From Hsuehochloa calcarea (Eukaryota; Streptophyta; Magnoliopsida; Poales; Poaceae), in assembly GCA_036346395.1 (NCBI GenBank), contig CM070596.1:8045843-8109842 (forward strand): a stretch of 64,000 nucleotides of DNA. Reading direction: 5' to 3'. The notes beneath the pieces were generated by a model, which was not told the DNA's origin, searched no databases, and saw only the letters and a program-made list of their open reading frames with translations. The translations under genes and the position numbers were made by a program. This document shows, piece after piece, positions 1 through 12,339 of this stretch; position 1 is the stretch's first letter; every line of letters starts with the position of its first letter.

Positions 1-49
1 AATGGATCGCATACGTACCCTAAACCGCGAAAGCCACCGTAGGGGTGGG
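1..49 (-). pseudogene. Distal part of a PMD-like gene cut off by the Sirevirus
   Basis: These bases lie outside the left LTR and its target duplication. Read on the minus strand they are the direct continuation of the PMD-like sequence at 11608-12226: the copy of CCATG at 50-54 matches the copy at 11608-11612, so both flanks were one sequence before the insertion. The piece is too short for a domain call by itself, and the rest of the gene would lie left of the window. Its identity is inferred from continuity only. Confidence 0.5.
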
Positions 50-54
50 CCATG
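50..54. repeat. Target-site duplication CCATG (left copy)
   Basis: CCATG directly precedes the first TG of the left LTR, and the same five bases follow the last CA of the right LTR at 11608-11612. A perfect 5-bp duplication is normal for Ty1/copia integration. It shows that the two LTRs and everything between them arrived as one insertion. Confidence 0.95.
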
Positions 55-1773
55 TGTAGGATCAAGGATAACCGACTAGAGGGGGGTGAATAGGAGGTTT
101 TTAAAGTTTTTAACAAATTAACAATTTATCCAATTCAATTAATGACTTAGTCTAAACAAGTTATGCTCCTAGCTAGGCAATTTAATCACAATAAGCAAGC
201 TAGAAATATAAGTGCGGAATTGTAAAGACAAGAAATAACCACAAGACACAATGATGTTTTTCCCGTGGTATCGAAGACTTGCCGGTCTTCACTAGTCCAC
301 GTTGAGGAAGCTTGACCACCCAAGCCGGCTCCACGAATTAAGCCTTCCCTCGATCACTTGGGTTGTTCTTCCTCCGCTCCGGAGATGGTGAACACCAACC
401 ACTCACAATCTTGCTCGGGTCTTCTCACAAGCTTCACTTGAGAAGATCACCGTGCTTCACCGCCAAGCCGTCTAGGAGTGCGGCAACACCCCAAGAGAAT
501 AGATCAACGATCCTCGCTTGACTTTACTCAAGTGCCAATGAATCAACTAAAGATGAATGCACTTGATCTCCCTCTCAATGAATGCAAGAGTAAATTGGGA
601 GTAGAATTGAATGCACAATGCTCACAAGGGTTGAGATATCTTCAATGCACTGTGTAACATCTCCCTTGTGCAGTTGGGGAGGTATTTATAGCCTCCACCA
701 AACAATTCTAGCCGTTGGGAAGAAGTTCCCGAAAGTTCAGCACATATCGGAACAACCGGCGTGTTAGCATCGGTACAACCGCGCTATGCTCAATGCACAG
801 TAACGGCTATGTTACACGCATTAAATGCACTGATATAGCCGTTGGATTTAGTTGCGGTTCATCATGAGCAAACACCGGATCGTCCGATTTGAGGTTTCTA
901 AACCAGAGATTTTGCATCTGTTCTGGAATTTTACAACCGCCAAATACATTTCGGAACATCCGTATTGCGGTTCATCCGATTATACGTGCGGTACAGCCGA
1001 TTCTCAAAAGAGGTTTTCAAAGGAGATTACACTCGTACTGTTATTTTGCAACCGCCGTAATATCATCGGAACAACCGGGATGCGGTCGTACCGTTCAAGC
1101 CATCGGTACAACCGCACCACGAAATCGATCACCACGAGATCATGACACGTGGAAGGCCACGATGGACTCTTCGTCTAGTGGTCCGTCACAAGACACAAGA
1201 TCGAGCCGTTTGATTTTAATCCAACGATCCACATGCGTTGCCACTTCGGACGGTCGAACGGCCCATAATCCTAGCCGTTAGATTGAGATCGACGATCGAC
1301 GATTTTCAATTTAAAAGGCTAACGGTTGAACCGCTCACATGCCGGAACAACGCGCTTCAGTACAACCATTGCTAAGCCTTGGTTCATCCGATTCGAATTA
1401 AAGCATCAATTCATTCTAACTTAAATTCAAGTCCAATTTTAAATGCATGCATGATCCTAAGTTGATCCATATGGCACAAGAATAAGCTATCAAGCTACTA
1501 GTCGTGATCCCCCTTAATAGTACGGCATTTATCCTATAATCCGGTCTACCAACCAATTCTCCTTAGACCAGGTAAAATAGAAAAGGATCCTAGACTATTT
1601 GTACCTTGACTTTAAGCCTTGTTGATCTTCACATTTTCCTTTAGCATGCATCCTTGCTTCATCATGTTCATCAAATGGAATTAACCTTGCACATTCTTAG
1701 TAAACTTGTTAATCCCATATTCACATATTATCATTAATTACCAAAACCATTTTTAGGGGCCTAGATGCTTTCA
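55..1773 (-). repeat. Sirevirus 3' LTR
   Basis: A 1719-bp copy of the LTR at 9884-11607. Ends on the plus strand are TGTAGGATCAAG and GATGCTTTCA. The copies align throughout; differences are many single-base indels, often in CCG/CGG words, plus some substitutions. Interior ORFs such as those at 852-1281 are not conserved between the two copies and are not genes. Confidence 0.93.
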
Positions 1774-1790
1774 ATCTCCCCCTTTTTGGT
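1774..1790 (-). promoter_or_regulatory. Polypurine tract of the Sirevirus
   Basis: On the minus strand this reads as a purine run containing AAAAAGGGGGAGATT, immediately before the LTR start TGAAAGCATC. It is the expected primer site for plus-strand DNA synthesis, and its side of the element fixes the minus orientation. Confidence 0.8.
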
Positions 1791-4700
1791 AATTGATGAC
1801 AACACACTTAATATGTGAGAAAAGTTGTTTTGAATATACTAAGAGTGTATATTCTTTTGAAGTCTTTGTGAGTAAAATAATCTTTGCAATGAGCATAAGT
1901 AAATTTTGAGAATTATTTTCTTGTCAAATCCAATTAAAAGAAGACTCCCTAAACAAATGCATATGGATAGTAAATAATTTGCAAGCATATGTAAAGAATT
2001 GAAAATTTTAGCGGAGTTTCTTTTGCATTTATGAACTTGAGGAAGCAATACTGATTATAAGATATGTCAAATAATTGATTGCATTGCATAAAAGATAATA
2101 AGACATAACCACATTCCACAAGTTCAACAAAAGTTACCAACTATTACAGGCACAAAATAGATCAACAATCAACCAGTTTTACAAAACACATATAAATCAC
2201 ATAAGCCCATAGCTCCCCCTAAAACTAAGTCTTCACATCTTCACAATTTCTCCCCCTTTGGCATCAAAGTACCAAAAACATCAAGCAGGGGTCTGAGAGG
2301 AAGAAAGCGGGTCTGGTGGAGCAGAGCGGGAGAAGCAAAGAAAGTGAGCCGAAAGTGCAGGATCCGGAGAAGGCGACACAGAGGCGCGGGATCTGAGATC
2401 TTGAGAGGGTGGTAGGAGCTGGAGGAGGCTGAGAGGTAGCCGGAGCTCAAACTCAGAGGTGCTGGTGAGGAGTGAGGTAGGTCTGTTGCCCAAGAAGAAG
2501 GACCCTTGGGCGGCGAGGAGGTCGGCGAACATACGTGAGGGTCTTGAGAAAATGTTCTAAGTCATTTAGGCCCTCGGACAAAGCCGATGTCTGTTATGAG
2601 TCTCATCAAAGAAGTCATTTTGGATAGCCGCCATCTCGGTAAGCCTATGACGAGTCTCATCTGAAAGGCAACTTGTTCGACCTTCATTTCACGCAAAGTC
2701 TTGATAATAGGCTGCGATTTTGAAGTACTTGCGCTAGAGCACTTGCATCGAGCATAGCGGGCAGGAGGAGCATCAACCTCGTGCAGGGCATCCTCGAGAC
2801 TTGTTGAGGAGGAATGGCATCTCGTGGTTTATATGGCTTGTGAGGAGATCCCAAGCCACCACGGTACTCGATCTTTCTAACAATCAATGCCATGATGTAA
2901 GGAGCATAATAAATCCTTTTAACTCTGTCATTCTTGGAGGAGGCTATGCCTTGAAGAATAACATCCACTACATCAAATTTAACTCCCTCCACAATATGAT
3001 CTATCATGTTCCAAACATGCCCCCGTACTGCATCGAAATTCCCACTCTTAGGGTAGAAAGTATGATTAATTATCCTGTTAATCATGCTCACTGCTTCAAT
3101 CGAAGAATTGTCCCTAACTTGCATTTGGTGAAGAGTCATAATGCCGCCCAAGCAGAACAAGTAAATTTGGACTCTCAAAGATTTTGTCCCAAGAGTCGGG
3201 TGAATTCTCAACACTCGCAAATTCCTCTTTGGTGCTTTCCACATTTCTGGCACCAGTCAGCCATCTAAAAGTCTTCAAGTCATGGGACATATGCAGTGTG
3301 GCATAAAACTGTCGAATGATCTTGTCATCATAATTCTATTTTATGCCCACAAGATCATGAAGACCCACATTGTAGAAAAGCTGATAGACTCCACTGTATT
3401 TGTCCAAGGTATTAATATTAGACCACTTAATCCATTTATGATCGGCAAATTTCTTGTGCCTACCATATATTTGCTCATACACTTGCTCTTGAAAGATTGT
3501 GTGGAATCTTGGATTTAATGTGTCATTCTTCAGAAGATATTGATTGACGTGGCGCTTGATGGCATAGTCATCTGCTGACAGAAGATGTAGGTCAATAGGA
3601 GTCCCCGGAGGATCAATCAAATCATCATCTTCTGCTTGTCCTTGGAGGAACTTCCTCTTCTTCTTCTTCTTCTTGATTGATTCCTCAATTGATTTACTTC
3701 ACGAGCTATTTTTCGATTGGTTTAGAGTGGTCTCTTTCCCTTTCCTTTTCCTGCGCAGGTCTTACGTCGAACGGCCGAGTTTGTGAGCAGAATGTCGGGT
3801 TGAACTCTTTCAATTTGCAGTGGAGGTTGAGGTGCAAGACCCTTGTCTTGACGATCCACGAGACTTCTTGGATGTTCCTCGCATTCTAGGCATCTATACG
3901 TAGATTGGAGTGATTATAAGATGTCAAGGAACAGATTTGAATTGAATTGAATTGAAAGAAATGACAATTTCTAGTTCTCGTCAGATAATCGGATCATCGC
4001 CGTTATGTGGCGGAGCGTCCAATCTGCGGTCGTTCGCCCTCAAGAACCGAACGTCAGATTGTCCCGACCAAAACTAGGGTTGAAGAATTTCCGAGATTTT
4101 GATGGAATCTAAGAGAGTGAGTGCTAGAACTGGATGCGCAAGGGTCATAGGACACCGGTGAAGCACTTTTGCCCAATTAGATTGCTAGTTATCAACAAGC
4201 ATTATCAAAAACCCTAAAGCGCCCGAGTGCTCCAAATGCGGTAAAACACGAATCAATAGATGTTTTACCTTGAGATTTGAGGAAGGAGAACCTTTGGAAA
4301 TGCAAGGATCGCGAGGACTTGGAGATCCACCGAGAGAACCACTCGATTTGAGAGAGGTTTTGAGAGGCGCTCATTGGAGAGAGAGGAACCCGAGCGGTGA
4401 GATGAAAAGGAAAGCGGACGAGCATTTGGAGTGATAAGGTCAAAGGAAAGCGGACGTTCCGCTATTATAACGCCGGATGATCCGCCTCATGGACGTCTGC
4501 TCGCATAACTCCGGATGTACCGATTGTCACGGGATTTTGATAAAGCTCGGATTTCTTTGGAATTTTGAATAATTGCAAATGATCCTTAGATTTACACTCA
4601 ATAAAACATCATTTAGGGATCATTATGCATATAATATCTTGAAGATTATATATAAACATAGTTTTTATAATTATAGTGAATTTAATATGAGATTTGAGAA

Positions 4701-4960
4701 ATTCTTTTACAAAATATTTAAATAACACCAAATAAAAAGCCTTTGTAATAACAAAAATTTAAACAATGTTTGAATAATCTATGACATTTAATTCATTCCT
4801 CAATTTGCAAAAGCGGCCTTCATCTAATGGCTTGGTGAAAATATCCGCTAATTGGTCTTGGTTCTTATGTGGCTAATTTCAATGTCTCCCTTGATCACAT
4901 GATCTCTCAAGAAATGGTGGCGAATATCTATATGCTTGGTTCTTGAGTGTTGAGCAGGAT
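1791..4960 (-). other. Sirevirus region between pol and the 3' LTR
   Basis: About 3.2 kb lies between the end of RNase H and the 3' LTR. It holds the extra frame described at 2684-3620, a degraded leader-like frame near 4192-4443, and AT-rich sequence elsewhere. Such post-pol regions are a known Sirevirus feature, and in some members they carry an envelope-like gene. Apart from the 2684-3620 frame I see no recognisable domain. Confidence 0.6.
2684..3620 (-). pseudogene. Post-pol reading frame, plant transposon-protein type
   Basis: Two adjoining minus-strand frames: 3336-3620 (about 94 residues) and 2684-3253 (about 189 residues). They read as one protein broken near 3250-3340. The second holds motifs such as QMQVRDNSSIEAVSMINRI, then FYPKSGNFDAVRGHVW and RVKRIYYAPYIMALI. 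I associate this pattern with the family called putative plant transposon protein, found in grass retroelements; that is from memory and unchecked. It lies downstream of pol on the same strand, in the position of the Sirevirus envelope-like gene, but I see no clear signal peptide or membrane segment. Function is unknown. Confidence 0.5.
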
Positions 4961-7870
4961 TATTAGCAATTTTCACGGCACTATCATTGTCACACAAAGA
5001 GGCATTTTATCGTTTTAATTCCATAATCCATCAATGTTTGCCTCATCCATAGCAATTGAGCACAACAACTTCCCGCTGAAACATATTCGCCGGCGGTGGA
5101 TAGAGGCTACGGAATTTTGTTTCTTTGATGACCATGATACTAAAGATCTTCCTAAAATTGACAACTACCCGAGGTGCTTTTTCTATCCACTTTGCATCCC
5201 GCATAATCGAGTCAGAATATCCAATTAAGTCAAATTTAGCACCTTTCGGGAACCAAAGGCCAATGCTAGAGGAATGCTTTAAATATCTTAGAATTCTTTT
5301 AATGACCATTAAATGACATTCTTTTGGATTTGCTTGAAAGCGAGCACACATACAAACACTAAACATGATATCGGGCCTAGATGCGGTAAGATAAAGCAAA
5401 CTACCAATCATAGATCTATAAAGCTTTAAATCTACCGATTTACCTCCCTCATTTAAGTCAAGATGACCATTTGTTGCCATGGGAGTCTTGATGGGTTTTG
5501 CATCCTCCATACCAAACTTCTTGATCAATTCTTTTGCATACTTGGTTTGGCTCACGAAGGTCCCATCTTTGAGTTGCTTGATTTGGAATCCAAGGAAGTA
5601 GCTTAATTCTCCAATCATCGACATTTCAAATTCCCTAGACATCATATCACCAAACTCTTTGCAAAAATCTTGATTAGTAGACCCAAAAATAATATCATCA
5701 ACATAAATTTGACATACAAAGAAATCATCATCTATAACTTTAGTAAATAAGGTTGAATCAATCTTCCCAATTTTGAATCCTTTTGAGACTAGAAAATCTC
5801 TAAGTCGTTCATACCATGCTCTAGGAGCTTGTTTAAGGCCATAGAGCGCTTTAGAGAGTTTATAGACATTATTTGGATTTTAGGATCTTCAAAACCGGAG
5901 GTTGTTCAACAAATACAAGTTCGAAATTTTACCATTTAAGAAAGCACTTTTAACATCCATTTGAAATAATTTAATATCAAAGCATGATGCAAAAGCAAGT
6001 AATATCCGAATTGATTCTAATCTAGCTACGGGAGCAAAAGTTTCACCAAAATCCAAACCTTCAACTTGTGAATACCCTTGAGCTACCAATCTTGCTTTGT
6101 TTGAACAACCAAACCATTTTCATCTTGCTTGTTCCTAAAGACCCATTTTGTACCAATGACGTTGTGTTCCTTGGGTCGATCCACCAATGTCCAAACTTCA
6201 TTCGGGTGAAGTTGTTGAGTTCTTCATGCATAGCATTCACCCAATCCGGATCTTCAAGTGCTTCTTCTACATGCTTTGGCTCAATACAAGAGACAAAAGA
6301 GTAATATTCACAAAAAGAAGCAACACGAGATCGAGTTTGAACACCCTTACTTACATCACCCAATATTTGGTCTATTGGATGATCCTTAGCAATTGCATTG
6401 TGGATTCTTGGTGGTAAGTTAGATGGTTGATCATCTTCCTTATTGTCAAATTGAACTTGGTTTGTAGAAGATGTTGGTGGTTCAACTTGTGTGGAGGATG
6501 ATGAATCATCTTGGGCTTTATGTCACCAATTTGCATATGCTCCATTGCCCTTCTCAAAGCTTCATTGCCTACATCATCCAAATTCTCATGCTCTTCTTGA
6601 GAGCCGTTAGTTTCATCAAATTGAACATCATGTTTTTCTTCAACTAAACCGGAGTTTTTGTTGAAGACACGATAAGCTTTACTATTTGATGAATAACCTA
6701 GCAAGAAACCAACATCACATCTACTTTCAAATTTTGATAGCCGAACACCCTTCTTTAAAATATAGCATTTACAACCAAAGACACGAAAATAGGAGATGTT
6801 CGGTTTTCTTCCTACAAGAAGCTCATAGGAAGTCTTTTTCAAAAGACGATGTAAATAAAGACGATTTATGGCATGACAAGCGGTGTTAATTGCTTCCGCC
6901 CAAAACTATCTAAGTATTATATTCATCAAGCATTGTCCTAGCCATTTCAATTAATGTACGATTTTCCTTTCTACAACTCCATTTTGTTCCGGTGTAGGTT
7001 GTGGAAAGTTAGTGCTTTATTCAAGTTCATCACAAAAGTCTTCAACTTTAGTATTTTTGAACTCGGAACCATTATCACTACGGATTTTCTTTATTTTGAA
7101 ATCAAATTCATTTTGGGCCCTTTTTGTAAAGTTTTTGAAAATTCCGGAGGTTTCACTTTTATCATCTAGGAAGAATACCCATGTATATCTAGAGTAATCA
7201 TCCACAATAACCAAACAATAGCTATTTCCCCCGATACTCTTATAGGTTGTTGGCCCAAACAAATCCATATGTAAGAGTTCCAATGGTCTAGAAGTTGACA
7301 TGATACTTTTGGAAGGGTGAGAATTAGCGACTTGTTTACCGGCTTGACATGCACTACAAAGTCGGTTTTTCTCAAACTTCACATCTTTCAAGCCAACAAC
7401 TAAATCATGTTTGAAAAGCTTTTGAGTTGAATCATTCCTACATGAGCTAGCCTTCTATGCCAAAGCCAACCCAAGGAGGTTTTGCCATCAAACAAGTTTT
7501 TAAGCATGAATCATTTGAAGTGAAATCTACCAAATAAAGGTTTCCAAATCTAAATCCTTTAAAAATTAAAGAGTTATCATTTTCATTTGAAATTGTAACA
7601 CCTTCTTTAGAGAAGGAACAAATTAGTCCTAGATCACATATTTGAGCTACGGATAACAAGTTAAAGTTTAGTGATTCTACTAGAGATACATTTGAAATGG
7701 AAAGGTCATTTGAGATAGCAATTTTACCCAATCCAATTACCTTTCCTTTGCTATTGTCACCAAATGTGATTTTGTCCATTCCTTTCCCATTCTCGAATGT
7801 GGTGAACATTTTCTATCACCGGTCATGTGTTGAGTGCAACCACTATCAAGCACCCAATGTTTTCCACCGG
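4960..7870 (-). pseudogene. Sirevirus pol (protease, integrase, RT, RNase H), broken
   Basis: Minus-strand pol in copia order. The protease motif DSG lies at about 7839-7848 within HWVLDSGCTQHMTGD. The GAG-pre-integrase segment follows (about 7400-7520), then the integrase core (about 6850-7391) with VDDYSRYTWVFF and IRSDNGSEF. Reverse transcriptase spans about 5600-6360: QMDVKSAFLNGK near 5940 and the YVDD catalytic box at 5692-5706. RNase H runs to about 4960. The frame is interrupted many times (for example near 5885, 6060, 6850, 7440), so no complete polyprotein can be read. Intact plant relatives have a pol of over 1000 residues in one frame. Confidence 0.88.
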
Positions 7871-8089
7871 TCTTGTAGTTCACCTACAAAACAAGAATCA
7901 AGTTCTTTTAGGTACCCAAATTTGTTTGGGTCCTTGGAGGTTAGTGACCAAGGTTTTAGGCACCCAAATAGCATTCTTTTAGCGCCTAAAATTGAAGTGC
8001 CAATAAAATGAGCAAGTATTTTACCATCCTTAGTCTTTCTAAGCATATAGCATGAATCATATATACCAAAAGATGCAATTTTACCTTTA

Positions 8090-9827
8090 GGACAATTTTG
8101 TTGCACATGTCCTATTTCCTAAGCACTTATAGCAATACTTACCATTTTCCCTCACATACCTTGTGGGTTTATTTGCTTGGCTTCTTACCTTTCTTAGGCA
8201 CATACCGAGACCTTCCTTGTTGAATGAGCACCTTTGCTCACTCAAAAGCTTGTCTAAGGTGGCCTTACCCTTAAAGCATCTTTCCAAACTTTTGCTTAGT
8301 TTATTGACTTGTTCTTTTAATTCATGGTTCTCAACAATAAGTAAAGGATCACAAGTATTTGCTAAACTAGCAATTGAATCATCACTAGAGCAACATGGCA
8401 TGGCAAGTAAATCATCACATGAAGTAGAAATGCTAGACATGGATTTTTCATTTAAAGCAATATCTACTTTAGACATCTCATTCATTAAATCACAAGTAAT
8501 TCCAATATGTGAATGAGATTTTCAATATTCTTTAAGATGAGAGAATCATGAGCTTTCTTTAGCTCCTCAAAAGAGTCTTTTAGAGAGATATTCTTTCTTC
8601 AAGACTTTAAATTTTGATTTCTCTTTTCCATTAAATTCATTTAATTCATCAAGCATATCCAATAATTCTTCATAAGTTGGTTCATCACTATCAATGGATT
8701 TTACCTTATCTCCTTTTGCCATGAGGCATGTAGGAGTGGAGAATAGTGAAGGAGTTTCTTTGATAGCAATGCCAACTAGTCCCTTCTTCTTGGAAGACTC
8801 ATCCTCATCGAGTCGGAGTCGCTTGATTCATCATTTGAATCCCACTCTCCAATGTGAGCTTCATTCTTGCCATCCTTGTGAAGCTTCTTGAAAAGCTTCT
8901 TCTTGCCATTATATTCTTTCTTCTTGAATGACTTGTCCTTGTCATCCTTCTTTGCGGGCAACGAGATGAGATGTGCCCTTTTCATCACAATTATAGCATC
9001 GAATGTTGCTATAACGCTTCTTGTCACTTGAATATTGTCCCTTCTTGTATTTGTCAAAGTTGTAGCTTCTATTGGGCGCTCTTCATGAACTTCTTCATTT
9101 TTCTTACAAGGAGTGCATACTCCTCATCGGAATCTTCTCCTTCATCCTCATCATCACTTGATTCCGCTTTGGCCTTGAAAGCGGTAATTTTCTTCTTTGA
9201 GGAGGATGTCTCCACGAGCTCTTCTTTGTCCTTCTTGAACAACTCATTTGTGATGAGATTGCCCAAAAGGCCGTTGGTGTCATCCTTGGCAATTCGGAGA
9301 GTTGATGAAGAGCGTCACCAAAGTTTCATATTTGTCGGGAAGAGCCCTAAGCATCTTGCGCACAATATCAACATCGAAAGGTTAGTCCCAAGGCCTTTGA
9401 GCTCATTCACAATGTTGTTGAGTCTTGAATACATCTCATTGATGTTTTCATGAGGCAACATTATGAATGTCTCATATTTAATCCGAAGCCTATGCAATTT
9501 GGCTTCTTTGACCGTGGATGTACCCTCATGGATTTCAGAGAGTTGTCCAAATAGCATGAGCGGTTTCCAAATTGCTCACTCTATTGAACTCATCCGCGTT
9601 CAAAGCGCCAAAGAGAGCATTCATAGCTTGGGCATCTAAATGAGAGTTACGCGTGTCTTGATCCGTGGGTTCAAGTGGATTAAGAGGCATAGTGTAACCA
9701 TCATTTACGATTTTCCAAATGCTTGGACTCATGGCCCTTAAAAGATTGACATTCTAATTTTCCAATAAGCATAATTTGTGCCATCAAAGAGTGGAGCCCT
9801 TCCTAAAGCCATTCCCTCACTAGCCAT
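8090..9827 (-). pseudogene. Sirevirus gag, broken
   Basis: Starts at an ATG at 9827 (MASEGMALGRAPLFDGTNY), a usual start for copia gag with the APLFDGTNY motif, and runs left through 9315-9557 and 8776-9266. Two zinc knuckles are visible once frame shifts are allowed: CYNCDEKG near 8990 and CYKCLG near 8130, then a tail leading to the protease. Acidic and lysine-rich stretches lie between them (about 8776-9266). Gag forms the particle and binds the element RNA. Frame breaks occur near 9740, 9310, 9060, 8500 and 8110. Confidence 0.8.
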
Positions 9828-9865
9828 CCTTGCTCTCCTAGGCGGTTAAGTCCAACAACGGAGAG

Positions 9866-9883
9866 ACCAAGCTCGATACCACT
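9866..9883 (-). promoter_or_regulatory. Sirevirus primer-binding site (tRNA-iMet type)
   Basis: Two bases inside the 5' LTR the minus strand reads TGGTATCGAGCTTGG. The usual plant initiator-Met site is TGGTATCAGAGC, so this copy matches except that one A is missing after TGGTATC. The position supports the LTR boundary and the minus orientation. The gypsy element at 57001-57012 has the intact form. Confidence 0.75.
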
Positions 9884-11607
9884 TGTAGGATCAAGGATAA
9901 CCGACTAGAGGGGGGTGAATAGGAGGTTTTTAAAGTTTTTAACAAATTAACAATTTATCCAATTCAATTAATGACTTAGTCTAAACAAGTTATGCTCCTA
10001 GCTAGGCAATTTAATCACAATAAGCAAGCTAGAAATATAAGTGCGGAATTGTAAAGACAAGAAATAACCACAAGACACAATGATGTTTTTCCGTGGTATC
10101 GAAGACTTGCGGTCTTCACTAGTCCACGTTGAGGAAGCTTGACCACCCAAGCCGGCTCCACGAATTAAGCCTTCCTCGATCACTTGGGTTGTTCTTCCTC
10201 CGCTCAGGAGATGGTGAACACCAACCACTCACAATCTTGCTCGGTCTTCTCACAAGCTTCACTTGAGAAGATCACGTGCTTCACCGCCAAGCCGTCTAGG
10301 AGTGCGGCAACACCCCAAGAGAATAGATCAACGATCCTCGCTGACTTTACTCAAGTGCCAATGAATCAACTAAAGATGAATGCACTTGATCTCCCTCTCA
10401 ATGAATGCAAGAGTAAATTGGGAGTAGAATTGAATGCACAATGCTCACAAGGGTTGAGATATCTTCAATGCACTGTGTAACATCTCCCTTGTGCAGTTGG
10501 GGAGGTATTTATAGCCTCCACCAAACAATTCTAGCCGTTGGGAAGAAGTTCCCGAAAGTTCGGACATATCGGAACAACGGCGTGTTAGCATCGGTACAAC
10601 CGCGCTATGCTCAATGCGATAGAACGGCTATGTTACACGATTAAATGCACCGATATAGCCGTTGGATTTAGTTGCGGTTCATCCATGAGCAAACACCGGA
10701 TCGTCCGATTTGGGGTTTCTAAACGTAGATTTTGCATACGTTGCGGAATTTTACAACCGCCAAATACATTTGAACATCCGTATTGCGGTTCATCCGATTA
10801 TACGTCGTGCGTGCAAAGATTCTCAAAAGAGGTTTTCAAAGGAGATTACACTCGTACTGTTATTTTGCAACCGCCGTAATATCATCGGAACAACCGGGAT
10901 GCGGTCGTACCGTTCAAGCCATCGGTACAACCGCAGCCCACGAAATCAGATCACCACGAGATCATGACACGTGGAAGGCCACGATGGACTACTGTCTAGT
11001 GGTCCGGTCAGCACACAAGATCTGAGCCGTTTGATTTTAATCCAACGATCCACATGCGTTGCCACTTCGGACGGTCCGAACGGCCCACTTAATCCTAGCC
11101 GTTAGATTGAGATCTGACGATCGGCTTGATTTTCAATTTAAAAGGCTAACGGTTGAACCGCTCACATGCCGCCGGAACAACCGCGCTTCGGTACAACCGC
11201 TGCTAAGCCTTCGGTTCATCCGATTCCAGAATTAAAGCACTGAATTCATTCTAACTTAAATTCAAGTCCAATTTTAAATGCATGCATGATCCTAAGTTGA
11301 TCCATATGGCACAAGAATAAGCTATCAAGCTACTAGTCGTGATCCCCCTTAATAGTACGGCATTTATCCTATAATCCGGTCTACCAACCAATTCTCCTTA
11401 GACCGGTAAAATAGAAAAGGATCCTAGACTATTTGTACCTTGACTTTAAGCCTTGTTGATCTTCACATTTTCCTTTAGCATGCATCCTTGCTTCATCATG
11501 TTCATCAAATGGAATTAACCTTGCACATTCTTAGTAAACTTGTTAATCCCATATTCACATATTATCATTAATTACCAAAACCATTTTTAGGGGCCTAGAT
11601 GCTTTCA
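9884..11607 (-). repeat. Sirevirus 5' LTR
   Basis: A 1724-bp copy of the LTR at 55-1773. It should hold the element promoter, but I cannot place a TATA box with confidence. The left copy matches it base for base over long stretches, separated by one-base gains or losses in both directions. Confidence 0.93.
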
Positions 11608-12226
11608 CCATGCCTCTGTCATACCATAAGAACCCCCTCAAACCTACCCAGGAGGTTGTCGCGTCAATCAATAGGCGCGTCCGGCGAGGAGGCAGCGGCT
11701 CCCGTGATAGGCAGGCCGAGCAGCGGCGCGACGTCCTGTAGAGTGGGGGTCATCTCCCCGAATGGGAGGTGGGAGGTGTGCGTCTTGGGCCGCCACCGGT
11801 CCACCAGATCTATCAGGAGTGACCGGTCGGACGAGAACCGCCGTGACCGCTCCGGGCCGACCTGGACCTCCCCGTCGTCCTCGACCAGAGCGTCATCCTC
11901 GTCGGTGGCCTCCACCATCCGCACGAGAGGTAGAAGGCCGGCATAGCTCAGCCTGCAAAGCACGAAGAACTAAGTACATAGCATGTACATATGATAAAAA
12001 AAAGTGACACGGACAAACATGTCTCTCCAGCGTGGGTCTAGTCTCTAAGCCCGTCGGGGTGTCCGCATACGGACTACCCCAACTCAGAAGCCTTGTCCCC
12101 ACCCTCAGGATGTCGGACACAATGCCTCGCGCGGTGCTGCGCATCGACGAGCCGATCCAACAGGCCGAAAGGCCAGTCGGAACCACCAAGGCCACAAGTC
12201 ATACCTGCAAATCAATTTCAAGTTAG
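11608..12226 (-). pseudogene. PMD (plant mobile domain) gene fragment interrupted by the Sirevirus
   Basis: The minus-strand frame at 11664-11963 contains YAGLLPLVRMVEATDED and LVDRWRPKTHTSHLPFGEM, then TPTLQDVAPLLGLPITG. These are hallmark segments of the plant mobile domain (aminotransferase-like) found in MAIN/MAIL-type genes and in transposons. A stop at about 11661 breaks the frame, and the insertion at 11608 splits the gene from bases 1-49. A frame at 11893-12195 may be an upstream exon but I do not recognise it. Upstream on the minus strand is the palindrome array at 13085-13275, the same layout as the PMD gene at 34668-36195, so this was probably also transposon-borne. Confidence 0.72.
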
Positions 12227-12339
12227 CAATTACGACACAATTAATGGTTTAATTATTTATAGCGTAGCTCTGGAAATTCTAAAATTTTAGCTGCATTCTT
12301 GCATAAACCGCATAATCGTTAACATATATAGCCATGGTT

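Larger units (their letters stand above)
55..11607 (-). mobile_element. Full-length Sirevirus (Ty1/copia) LTR retrotransposon
   Basis: An 11.55-kb element transcribed on the minus strand. Two LTRs of about 1.72 kb (55-1773 and 9884-11607) begin TG and end CA in element orientation and are flanked by CCATG. A primer-binding site adjoins the right (5') LTR and a purine tract AAAAAGGGGGAG adjoins the left (3') LTR. Order from the 5' LTR: gag, protease, integrase, reverse transcriptase, RNase H, which is copia order. A 3-kb stretch with an extra reading frame follows pol. The length, long LTRs, tandem gag zinc knuckles and post-pol region fit the Sirevirus/Maximus lineage. Most domains are recognisable, but every long frame is broken, so this copy is not expected to be autonomous as written. 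Confidence 0.93.

Noticed and set aside
852..1281. Overlapping ORFs in the left LTR, with counterparts at 10607-11025
   Set aside because: They lie inside LTRs, the frames differ between the two copies because of indels, and no domain is visible.
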